From the NCBI RefSeq assembly GCF_035046485.1, contig NC_085138.1, positions 330,814,421 to 330,878,420 of the forward strand: DNA of 64,000 nucleotides. Reading direction: 5' to 3'. Positions 12,791 to 22,954 of this stretch are shown in pieces. The stretch comes from Aedes albopictus. Taxonomy: Eukaryota; Arthropoda; Insecta; Diptera; Culicidae. Each line of letters opens with the position of its first letter. The first letter of the stretch is position 1. Below the pieces are notes generated by a model, which had not been told where the DNA came from, made no database searches, and worked only from the letters and a program-made list of their open reading frames with translations. The translations under genes and the position numbers were made by a program.

Positions 12791-13010
12791 GTGGGCTTCG
12801 TGGCCGTGCGATTAGCGGCGTCAGTCGTTTAGGCGTATTCTGAGTGCCACGGAGTGAGGGTTCGATTCCTGCTCCAGTCAGAGGAAACTTTTCGTCAAAC
12901 GAAAAATCCTCCACTGATCCACTCGGTGTTCCGTGTAGCCCGTTGCCTAATGTTAGTGATTGTTCAGTCTGTGCAACCACTGGTTGAAGACGGTGTAGCG
13001 TTTTTTTTTA
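12791..13010 (+). mobile_element. tRNA-derived SINE, second family, copy 1
   Basis: The head begins GTGGGCTTCGTGGCCGTGCG, with A-box TGGCCGTGCGATTAGCGG and B-box GGTTCGATTCC near 12860. The body (CGTCAAACGAAAAATCC... TGTTCAGTCTGTGCAACC) ends in GACGGTGTAGCG plus a T run. A second copy lies at 13365-13575 in the opposite orientation, which defines both ends. Confidence 0.75.
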
Positions 13011-13199
13011 TATGAGGTAACCGACCAAATGACTTCTAAAAAAATGTACCAGAGTTTTTGAATCTTTCTCTACCTATATAAACATAATAATAAAAAACCT
13101 TTGTGAATATTACAATATTTTGTAAGAAAAATATCATTTACGATATTGGAAACTTCTCCTCCTGAATTTAAGAAAACCGCCTGTATATGCATTTTAATC

Positions 13200-13364
13200 T
13201 TTGTGAGTGGAGTTTTTTTTTTCAGATATTTCACCAGGGATTCTTTGAGAAATTCGCTCAGGGATTCCTCTATGTAGTTATTTACCCTGAAATCACCCTG
13301 GAATTCCTTGGAAAATTTGTCCAAAGATTTTTTTAGAAATATTCACGAGAATTCAAAAAGAGAC
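13200..13364. repeat. degenerate CTCCAGGAATTCCTT-like repeat, short block
   Basis: Units such as CAGGGATTCTTTGAGAAATTC are repeated a few times with low similarity. They belong to the same dispersed repeat as 2925-8112. Confidence 0.5.
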
Positions 13365-13575
13365 ACTACACACCGTCTTCAGCCAGAGGCTGCACAGACT
13401 GAACAAGCACTAACATTAGACCACGGACAACACACATAACACCCAGTGGCCCAATGGAGAATTTTCCGGTTTGACGAAAAGTTTTCCCCGACTGGAGCAG
13501 GAATCGAACCCGCACTCCGAAGCTTACGAAACGCCTAGACGACTGACGCCGCTAACCGCGCGGCCACGAAGCCCA
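13365..13575 (-). mobile_element. tRNA-derived SINE, second family, copy 2
   Basis: This is the reverse complement of the element at 12791-13010, about 85% similar by eye. It carries the B box GGTTCGATTCC (near 13500), head GTGGGCTTCGTGGCCGCGCG at 13575 and tail GGTGTGTAGTG near 13365. The two copies lie head-to-outside about 355 bp apart. Confidence 0.75.
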
Positions 13576-13779
13576 CATTCTTTCATATTTAGACAGTCTC
13601 CCAAGGATATAAGGGAATTTATGTAGTTTCGGCAGTTTTGTTCTCTGTTTTGGCCTTAAATCTTTTCCACTAAAGCTGAATAATACGACCACGTTTCAAC
13701 CAATTTGACCGACGAAAACCCCCCATGGCGTAGAGAACAAACTTGCCGAAAATACCCTAAATAACCCTATTTGGACATT

Positions 13780-15800
13780 TTGCTCAGGGATTACTCAAGG
13801 AATTCCTCCAGGTATTTTCAAAGCAATTCCTATAAGATTCCTCCAGAATTTTCAAGCACTCTTCTTGAACATCTTGAGTGGATTGTTTCAGAAAACCTCA
13901 AAGAATAACTTCAAAAACTCTTCCAGACATTTTTTTTTGAAATTTTAGTAATTTGTCTAGGAATTTCTTCAACAATTTCTCCGCTTTGTGTTAAAATTTC
14001 TTCGGAGATACCACTACAAAAACTCCTCCAGACATTTTTTTTTTTAATTTTAGTAATTTGTCTAGGAATTTCTTCAGAAATTTCTCCGCTTTGTGTTAAA
14101 AATTTCTTCGGAGATACCACTACAAAATCTTTTACAGATTCCTTCAGAATTTCTTGCAGAAGTATTTCAGAAAATCCTTTAGAAATCCATCCAAAAATGC
14201 TTACACAACTTTCAAAAAAAAATAAGGTCTGGGCGGAAATTCTAAAAAAATTATTAAAGTCAAACTGGCGTGGATTTCTTCAGACATTCCATCCTGAATA
14301 TCTTTAGAGAATAATTTGAGAAACTCTTCAATTATTTTCTCAAACTACTGCTTTCAGAAAACCATCGCTGGATTTGTTCAGGAATTCCTACATGAATTTT
14401 CAGCAAATACTATTGAATTGTTTTTAGAAATTCTTTCAGTAAGGTGGTTCGGAAGTTTTTCTGGGATTTCTTCAGAAACTTATTCCTAGTTTCTTCAGAA
14501 ATATCTCAAAGTACTTCATTACAAAATCTTTCACGGATTCCTTAAAAAAATGCTACGGGAATTCTCAAAGAAAATCTTTCATCCACTGAAATCGATCAAT
14601 TACCCAGCCAACCACATATCGTAAATCATTGTGTGGAAAAAATCGTATGTTTTCATATATTGAATCAGAATTGTATAGTAATATGTATATTTGTTGACAA
14701 TGATTGCGTAAAATAGCATTTCATGCCAAATTAAATTTCGATTGCGATTTTGTTTCATATAGTCGTCTCCGATCATAAAAGGTGCGAGATACTATCGGTA
14801 GGATCGCACAGAGTCGGATAGAATTGTGAAAAAAAACATACAGTCTCTACTAGAGAGAAATGTTTTACCATTTTGCTACAAGAAAGAGAAAACATAAACA
14901 TAAATGATCAACACCGCTGCTTTCCATGCAAACGTCCAGAGAACATTTCTGTCATGACACATCTGTCCAGAAAAATGCAAGACATTTCTGTCTAGAGACG
15001 TCGGGTAAGAAATTTTTCTAAGGACACTTTCATAAAATTCATAAAATTTACAAAATTTAAAAAAATCAAAAAAAAAATCATAAAATAAAGGCTTAGAGAA
15101 ATTTTTGAAGGGTTTCATCAGAAAATTTCCTATAGAATCGTCCCAAAATTTTTCCAATAAATCTTCCATGGATTGTTTCCAAAATGGATACATGGATAGG
15201 ATTCTTTCAGAAGTCCAACCAATGGTTAATTGAAAAATTCTTCGTGAGTTTCACAAATTTCTACAAGAATTCGTCATATGCGACCACGACGATAAAACTG
15301 AGTATAACAAACGTGTTCGAAGCAAGCAAGGTTGCAGCAGATGGGCCGAAATAGTCCAATGCCAATTTTTTTTTCAGCAAATTTTTTATAACATTTTTTA
15401 AGATTTTTTCGAGATTTATTTTGGAAATTCCTCTAGAGGTTTCTTCAAAAAAATCCCAGGGTTCTTTCAGTAAATCATATAGTTAATCATTCCATCACGA
15501 GCTCCTTCAACAATTTCTGCATTAATTTCTCCAAAGATTTAATCTTGGATTCACTGGATATTCCCGAAAGAATGTGCGCAGGAATTTCTTCAAAGATTTT
15601 TGCATGATTTCTTTCAGTAGGGTATGTTGAAATCCAAACAGAAATACCATCATAAACTCCTCGGGATATTCCTCTTTGTGTTTTTCCAGATAATTTTCTG
15701 GGATTACCTTCAAGGACACCTTTAGGGAATTCTCCTTGGATACTTTCGGGAATTCATTAAGATGTTTTCCGTTAATATTTCCTAGCAATTGCTACACGAA
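13780..15800. repeat. degenerate CTCCAGGAATTCCTT/ATTTCTTC repeat tract
   Basis: Loose units of TTCCTTCAGAAATTTCTTC type run through this interval, mostly pyrimidine-rich on the plus strand. Between about 14590 and 15100 the pattern is interrupted by AT-rich DNA without recognisable features. No coding motifs. Confidence 0.6.
13913..14122. repeat. tandem duplication, 105-bp unit
   Basis: Two adjacent copies (13913-14017 and 14018-14122) share AAAAACTC.TCCAGAC, then TTTTAGTAATTTGTCTAGG, then CTCCGCTTTGTGTTAAAA and TCTTCGGAGATACCACTAC, with few differences. They are far more alike than neighbouring degenerate units, so this is a recent local duplication. Confidence 0.85.
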
Positions 15801-15822
15801 TTCTACTACAATTTTTCGCAAT

Positions 15823-15842
15823 CATCATCATCATCATCATTA
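15823..15842. repeat. (CAT)n microsatellite
   Basis: Uninterrupted ATC triplets lie inside the degenerate tract. Confidence 0.8.
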
Positions 15843-16276
15843 TGACCGTCATGCTTAGCCATTTGTTTCTTCATACATTCCTCCAGAGATTTCTTGGAAA
15901 AAAAAACTAGGTACATTTCCGCATTTTTTCATGCTGGATTTTACATTAAATAACGGAGCAATATTTTTCCTGGTGTTTCCGTGTTTTTAATTACCATTTT
16001 TTTTTAGAAATTTTGTTTAAAATGGTTAAAACATGACCACTAGATTAAAAAATAGGAGATATCCTCTCTAAATACGTATTAAAAAACTTTCTCTAAATAC
16101 GTATTAAAAAACTGATTCTGGAAATATTGCTTTTGTTTTTTTTTTATTTTTAATTAAAAAAAAACAAAAATCAAATACCAAAAAAAAATATATATATGCG
16201 AATGCATTCAATTTTACATTAAGGGATTTTTTCAGTAATCTAAACTTATTTCAAAAGATTCTTTAGAGAATACCAC

Positions 16277-18130
16277 CAGGGCACAGTGGCTGATTTCGTC
16301 ATTTTAGCGCGCTTAATTAATAACTTTTTAACCATGACGTTTAGCGTCATGGTGTCTTCGAGAAAGTTTTTCGCTATAATAAGGAGCTTCTTTTAAGCTA
16401 TTGTAAAAAATGATCAATCCCCCTAAAAGTGAGATAGAAAATTTATTTTTTGCATTTTTCAAGATACAAGGTTGGTGTCTTGACAAAAGTTGTAGATAAT
16501 GTTATTTGGAGCAACTTTGTCAAAGACGCCAAGTTTGTAACTCCGTTACTTTTCAAGATACGTTACGTTTTTTATCATCAGACCCTTGAAAAGGGTTTTT
16601 GCGCAATAACTTTCGAAGGATTGATTCTACATTTTTCTGATGTTCTACAAAGTAATAGATAATGGTAAAACACATAACTTCGCCGAACACGACATTCTTC
16701 TAATTTCTAAAATAAAATAGTTATAACGGTTTTTATAGATTTTTGGGCCACATTTCAAGCATATATAACCTAGCTATAGGCAATTATATGCAAATTTCCT
16801 TTTAAGCATGTGAATATACAAGTAATTGCCTCTCTTAGAAAGCCAAAACCATCAAACTGTAAGAGACTGTAAGATGGTTTTTGTACAGAAACTTTCAACC
16901 ATCTATGTTACTTTTATATGGGATTTATTCATATCTTCACCATACTTTTTTGAGAGTTCATGGCAGCTTGCATTTTTATTGTTATTGTAAATGTGTGAAT
17001 ATATAGAAAGGATTGTGGTGCATTCTGCAACATTCATGAAGTACGTTACATTAAAACTTACCATCTACTTCTATTTTCTGACTAACTGACAGTGCTGCAT
17101 GTAGTCCACGAAAAGAACGCATAAAGTGTTATTTGTTTTGTCAGATCACGATTAAATAGCACCTTACTGTAAAGTACAATAAGATTTATAATTAGCTATA
17201 CCTATTGTAGACATGCACTAGAGGGAGCGTTCACAAAATATGTCACGCGCAAGTTTAGAATTTGAGAAAAAAATGGCACTTCGTTCGCTCTTTTCGTGGA
17301 CTACATGCAGCACTGTGAGTTAGTAAGAAAATATAAATAGATGGTAAGTTTTCGTGTAACGTACTTTATGAATGCTCCAGAATGCACCTCAATTCATTCT
17401 TTATATTCACACACACGAACAACAACAATAAAAATGCAAGCTGCCATGAACTGTCAAATAAATATGTTGAAGATATGAATAAATCCCATATAAAAGTAAC
17501 ATAGATGGTTGAAAGTTTGTGTACAAAACCCATCTTACAGTTTCTTACAGTTTGATGGTTTTGGCTTTCTAAGAGAGGCAATTACTTGTATATTCACATG
17601 CTTAAAAGGAAATTTGCATATAATTGCCTATAGCTAGGTTATATATGCTTGAAATATGGCCCAAAAATCTATAAAAACCGTTATAACTATTTTATTTTAG
17701 AAATTAGAAGGATGTCGTGTTCGGCGAAGTTATGTGTTTTATCATTATCTATAACTTTGTAGAACATCAGAAAAATGTAGAATCAATCCTTCGAAAGTAA
17801 TTGCGCAAAAACCCTTTTCAAGGGTCTGATGATAAAAAACGTAACGTATCTTGAAAAGTAACGGAGTTACAAACTTGGCGTCTTTGACAAAGTTGCTCCA
17901 AATAACATTATCTACAACTTTTGTGAAGACACCAACCTTGTATCTTGAAAAATGCAAAAAATAAATTTTCTATCTCACTTTTAGGGGGATTGATCATTTT
18001 TTACAATAGCTCAAAAGAAGCTCCTTATTATAGCGAAAAACTTTCTCGAAGACACCATGACGCTAAACGTCATGGTTAAAAAGTTATTAATTAAGCGCGC
18101 TAAAATGACGAAATCAGCCACTGTGCAGGG
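16277..18130. mobile_element. 1.84-kb foldback element with about 840-bp inverted arms
   Basis: The left arm 16282 to about 17120 is the inverted complement of about 17287-18125, with termini CACAGTGGCTGATTTCGTC. The loop is about 166 bp. The 5-bp direct repeat CAGGG flanks it (16277-16281 and 18126-18130), consistent with a target-site duplication. Arm similarity is very high in the outer 600 bp and lower toward the loop. A 70-codon frame appears in each arm (16450-16662 plus, 17745-17957 minus) only because the arms are mirrored. It has no known domain and I do not call it a gene. A non-autonomous DNA transposon (foldback/MITE type) is the best reading. Confidence 0.88.
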
Positions 18131-18530
18131 GTGTCCGAAGGGGTTTTTAAGGTATTTCTCAGTGGATATCTTCCTATGTATTCTAAGGCATTTCCCTTGG
18201 TTTCCTTCAGATACGTCTAACATTTCAACAAATGTTCGATCAGAGATTTTTTTGTCGAATTACGGTACAATTCGGAAGTAGTTGCCATGGGGCCATATCA
18301 ATATAAGAGGCATCAACATTTGAAAACCTTGAGTAACCAGCTCTGAAACTGGATGAAGTTTGTACGTAACTTCATATAGGATAACTTAACTGCTCACATT
18401 TCTCTTATAAAGAATTAAATTATTCTGGAAGTAAGTATGTAACCAATGATGTAAAAGTATAGCCCAGTATGTCCTGATAAACTTTGTCTGAAATCGCAAG
18501 GCGATCTAAGTCTTGTAAATGAATAACACC

Positions 18531-18799
18531 CATATAGCCGAGGCGGTAAACGCACGGGTATTCAGCATGACCATACTGAGGGTGACGGGTTCGATTCCCG
18601 GTCGGTCCAGGATCTTTTCGTAAAGGAAATTTCCTTGACTTCCTTGGGCATAGAGTATCTTCGTGCCTGCCACACGATATACACATGCAAAATGGTCATT
18701 GGCAGAGGAAGCTCTCAGTTAATAACTGTGGAAGTGCTCATAGAACACTAAGCTGAGAAGCAAGCTTTGTCCCAGTGAGGACGTTACGCCAAGAAGAGG
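18531..18799 (+). mobile_element. Feilai-like SINE with 14-bp target duplication
   Basis: This is a full-length copy: tRNA-like head from CATATAGCCGAGGCGG, B box GGTTCGATTCCC near 18587-18598, shared body, and tail GTTACGCCAAGAAGAGG. The direct repeat AAATGAATAACACC (18517-18530 and 18800-18813) is perfect, which supports target-primed insertion and fixes both ends. Confidence 0.92.
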
Positions 18800-18929
18800 A
18801 AATGAATAACACCAATAATAAAAACTCAATTCTTGATAAGAATTATCAAAGAGTCAACAAAGTTTTTCAGAGCGCTTTTTTCTTCCAAGCTACGAAGCCA
18901 CTTGATCATCCGAAAACAGAGATGGTCAA

Positions 18930-19010
18930 GTGGCTCTGTAGTTTGGGGTAAAGAAGTGCTCGTCTAGCGAATTGGGATTCGTCGGATCGATTCCCACCGG
19001 ACCACGAGGA
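18930..19010 (+). mobile_element. tRNA-like SINE head, fragment
   Basis: GTGGCTCTGTAGTTTGGGGTAAAG looks like an A-box arm and GGATCGATTCCCACC like a B-box arm, with GTCTAGCGAAT between them. The anticodon-arm stretch matches the tRNA-like sequences at 37490-37560 and 37748-37818, so these belong to one lineage. The cloverleaf is imperfect, so this is a remnant and not a functional tRNA gene. A small inverted repeat (GCCACTTGATCATC / GGTCAAGTGGC) precedes it. Confidence 0.5.
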
Positions 19011-19119
19011 TTTCTTTTCACAATTCAATTCTCAATTTGTAAGCTAAAATTTTACTTGAAGATACTTGGAAAACTTAATTATAAAATGTGGTTAGCAAGA
19101 TATTGACTGAACCAACAGG

Positions 19120-20556
19120 ACCAACAAGAAGAACGGGATCACGAAGCGATGGAAGAGCTGGACCACGCTAAGAACACACGGAAATTCTACGAGAATCTGA
19201 ATCGCTCGCGCAGAGGCTTTGTGCTACAAGCCGACATGTGCCAAGACAGTCATGAAAATCTTCCCACGAGCGAGCGTGAGGTGGTCGAGAGGTGGCGGCG
19301 GCATTACGATGAGCCCTTCATGGCAACGGTACAAGCACCCAAGGTGGCGTGGTAACAGATCTAGGAGAACATGCGCAGAACGACAGACTTGTGGTTCCTA
19401 ACGTCCAACAGATTGAGGGGGCGGTTGACCGGTTGAAAAACAACAAAGCCGCTGGAGCAGATCAACTATCACGTGGGCTTCTTAAATACGCTGGAGAACC
19501 ACTGGGTCATTACCAAGATTTGGGAAAAGGAAGTATTACCGAAGGAGTGGATGGAAGGTATCGTGTGTCCCATCTACAAAAAGGGCGATAAGTTGGATTG
19601 CGAGAACTACACTACTGAACGCTACCTACAAGATACTCTCTCAAATGTTATGCCACCGTTTATCACTGATTGCAAGAGAGTTCGTGGGACAATATCAGGC
19701 TGGACTCATGCGTGAACGCGCTACAACGGGCCAGATGTTCGCCATCCGCCAGGAGTTGCATAAATGCCGCGAATACAACGTGCCCATATCACTTGATCAT
19801 CCATTTTTAATCGGCATATGATACAATCAATCGAGGCCACCTATAGCAGATTATGCACGAATACGGATTCCCAGATAAACTGATACGATAAATCAAGGCG
19901 ACGATGGATCGAGTGATGTGCGTAATTCGAGTATCAGGGACACTCTCGAGTCCCTTCGAATCTCGTAGAGGGTTACGGCAAGATATGGTCTTTCGTGCTT
20001 GCTGTTCTACATTGTTTTAGAGGGTGTAATTAGGGGAGCGGGGATAAACACGAGTGGAACGATTTTCACGAAGTCCGTTCATCTGCTTGGTTTCGCTGAT
20101 TATATTGATATTAAGCTCGCAAGTTTGAGACGATGGCGGAAACGTACATCCGAATAAAGAATGAAGCCAGGTGAATCGGATTAGTCATTAATGTTTCGAA
20201 GACAAAGTACATGATGGCAAAGGGCTTCAGGGAAGAATCACCGACCGCTACTCCGAATTTATATCGACGGTGATGAAATCGAAGCGGTTGAAGAATTCGT
20301 ATACTTAGGCTTAGACCGCCTGGTGTTGTACCAGTAGAGACATTCAGAGACGCATTTTGGCAAGAAATCGAGCTTACTTTGGACTCCGCAGAACTCTACG
20401 ATCGAAAAAAGTTCGCCGTCACACGAAGTTAACTATCTACAAACGATGATCTGCGGACCCTACGCAGAGTGCGGAACTGGAAACGCACAGCCATGGACCG
20501 AGTTGAATGGAGACGACTCCTACGTACAACGGAAGACACTCAGGCCTTAAGACTCA
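19120..20556 (+). pseudogene. 5'-truncated APE-type non-LTR retrotransposon, dead reverse transcriptase
   Basis: The sequence aligns by eye with the second half of the LINE at 51590-55585: the linker after the endonuclease (AMEELDHAKNTRKFYENLN), the RT entry motif [24 protein letters not shown], then the palm. The frame is broken many times. The catalytic FADD is changed to FADY (TTCGCTGATTAT near 20090), so reverse transcriptase would be inactive. A deletion near 20442 removes about 340 bp before the C-terminal block. It does retain a segment after ATTGTCC-like fingers (near 19730-19790) that the 54-kb copy has lost. It encodes nothing functional now. Confidence 0.88.
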
Positions 20557-20564
20557 AGCATCCG

Positions 20565-20745
20565 TCATCATTTTTCGGAAATAGAAAAGCAGTTTTTTCG
20601 CTGTAAATCAAAACAACGACCACGAAAATGTATTCACTGTATTCTATTCCTCATGTGGAAAACAGTGAATCCATTTTCGTTGCAAAAATGTTTAATTTCA
20701 ACGAAAAAACTGCTTTCAAATGTTTCATGATGACGATGATTTCAA
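20565..20745. mobile_element. short foldback/MITE
   Basis: CGTCATCATTTTTCGGAAA...AAAGCAGTTTTTTCG on the left is mirrored by CGAAAAAACTGCTTT...CATGATGACG on the right, with an inner mirrored stretch around AATGTATTCACTGT / ACAGTGAATCCATT. It adjoins the 3' end of the LINE fragment. Confidence 0.65.
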
Positions 20746-22273
20746 TGACGAATGGTTCAAAGTTAATCTGACTGGTAAGGTAGGTAAGTAAGATATTCAC
20801 TTCCAACGCATCATGGTACGCGGTTAGAAAAAAAAGAGTTCTGTTGCTAATTAGACACATAGTTTTATAATGAGTTCACAATTATAATACAGTTTGTATG
20901 ATCCCGTTGAAACTCACTGATTACGGCTCAATAATGAGCCTAACTAAACAAAATTATTTCGGTTCCAGCTTGAACATTAACACAACACCCTGAATAAGAT
21001 TTTCCCAGCTTCTGTGTGTCTTCTATCTGCGAATGATTCTTCACCATTAGCGCGTTCTCTATTGAGTTGTACGAGCGCAATCAACTTTTGTGAGCCGTGT
21101 CGTACCAAAAGCAAAGCACAACAAACCATCATCAAGCCACCACACCACACACCAGACCAGACTCATAAAATCCAACCGACTGTCTGTGCCGCAAGCTGAG
21201 ACTGGCAGATTTCACGCTACATTGCGGTCATTTGCAAGTTGAACCGTACAGAAAAGTTTTCTCGTTTCTGTCTCCCAGCCACTCACTGACTGACTGCCGC
21301 GATGCGATGCAGTGTGGTGGTTGTTGGAAGAACGACGCCTGCCACTAAGGCCTCTTTCAGAGATATGACGAACGCCAGTTGGATGCGGTTGCAAGGTGGT
21401 CCGAGGGGATGTTAATAGTCTTGCTGTCGGTCTTAATGTGCCACGAACGGCACGAACGACCTTGACTAGATGGAAGCTTTGACGCCTACACCTAGTGCTG
21501 TGCTATGTTTGCAAGATTTTCCGCTCATTCGAATTGAATTGGAAATTTTTCAACGTGAGCGAGTCATGAATTTCGCCTGATACTGAAATTATAAACCCGA
21601 CGCACTAGTTCAATTCCAGGAAACACCTCTACCATTATTCGTCGGCATTATTCCGGTAGATTACCGGTTTTGTACATATATCGTGACAAACATCCATAAA
21701 CCGTCCTGTACCGTAAAGGTTGTGGCTTACAGGTGCCATAATAGAGCTTTGAATTCATCACTGTACCTACTAGGCACAATCCATAATTCAACGTTGCACT
21801 GCTATCACCGTCCATAACATGTTCCACACATAGCTCGTAAATTGTTGACTGCGTCTCCCAGGGCTCCAATCCCCATTCGCTCGAGACATCAAATCAACCG
21901 GCGTCCACGAACTTAACCTTCATGTACACTCAGTCATGAATGTCCAGAGCAGGAGTTGGTCAGGATACATTCCATGGCAAATCGGAAAATGGTTTGAAAC
22001 CGAAGTTTTATCCACGATTCCGCACTTATGCTAACTCCGAAATGGATCCAGTGGAGTGGAAAACCACCTCAAGTGAAATAATAGATTTCTACTTTTTTTT
22101 TTAACTCATCCATTCGACGTGGAATGACTCCAACATCAATAGGAAAATGGACGTACGCCCGAACCAAAGCTTCGCCAACATCGCAGAACCATCAAATGGA
22201 CTGAAGGGGAAAGTATCTGGTAGGTACCTCAACATAATAGACACACAAAAACACACGTAGACACAGAACTTAC

Positions 22274-22499
22274 CTTCCACCTTGCCGAGCGCGAGCACGA
22301 AAATGGTCTGCACGGCCGGGATGGCCCACGCCACCAAATGGAACAGATGGGACCGGTTCTCGATCGCTTCGTGACCCCACTTGAGGCCGGCGGCGAGGAA
22401 CCAGGCCAGTGCCAGACAGGCCCACCAGGCGAACGCGGCCATACAGCAAAAGTACAGGGCCATGAAGAGCACGGTGCAGGACGTTGACTGGCGGTGGCC
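22274..22499 (-). CDS. fz4: Frizzled-4-like Wnt receptor, middle exon (TM3-TM4)
   Basis: The exon is 226 bp, acceptor TTATTCCACAG ending at 22500, donor GAAG|GTAAGT at 22274/22273. It enters in phase 0 after the exon at 49069-49263 and exits in phase 1 into 9572-10110. It encodes the ECL1 Cys (QSTSC), TM3 with the FAWW stretch typical of Frizzled, TM3's end AWFLAAGLKWGHEAIE (the WFLAAGxKWGxEAI motif is diagnostic of the family) and TM4 with AWAIPAVQTI. The join to the next exon reads KVEGDVLSGVCFVG, collinear with known Frizzled ECL2. No frame defects. It lies in the membrane-embedded core of the receptor. Confidence 0.95.
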
Positions 22500-22954
22500 C
22501 TGTGGAATAAAACGGGGGATAAAAAAAGAAAAAGAAAACACTAAATATCAGCAAGAATGGGAAAGGGATGGGGCGCAACTTCGAATGTGCGAATTAAGTG
22601 TTGATTGTTGGGTATGTGCTGTTGGGAACAATAGACGGCCGAAATTGCAGTTTTTGAGAACTGAACTAAATGCATTTGTTACGAGTCACGCAACGGGCAA
22701 GCAGTCCATGCCCAACGGTGTCAATCTTTTTAATGGGTTTATGAAATTTAGAGCATTGGCCGTCGAAATTAAATGTTATTCTTTCGGGGCACATCAATAA
22801 AACTGAATTAAAATTAAAAGCTTTTTTGGGGGATGTCTTCAGTTCCTCCGAGAATGAATAAGCACAGCAATTAATAACATTGCGTGATACAGAGTTATGT
22901 ATTTCATTCATTTATTTACTAATACATCAAATTCAAGATAAAACTGAATCAACA

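Larger units (their letters stand above)
10111..22273 (-). other. intron of the Frizzled gene (12.2 kb)
   Basis: The intron is bounded by donor GTAAGT (22273 downward) and acceptor CAG (ending 10111), phase 1. It is filled with SINEs, degenerate repeats, a 1.84-kb palindrome and a LINE fragment, each listed separately. Between 10130 and 12637 and between 20746 and 22270 I see no recognisable element or gene. Confidence 0.85.

Noticed and set aside
16450..17957. identical 70-codon frames on both strands, looking like a conserved small protein
   Set aside because: Conservation is explained by the palindrome arms; no domain, and synonymous bias could not be shown.
22381..22800. 139-codon plus-strand frame
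   Set aside because: It overlaps the Frizzled middle exon in antisense and runs into intron without domain signals.
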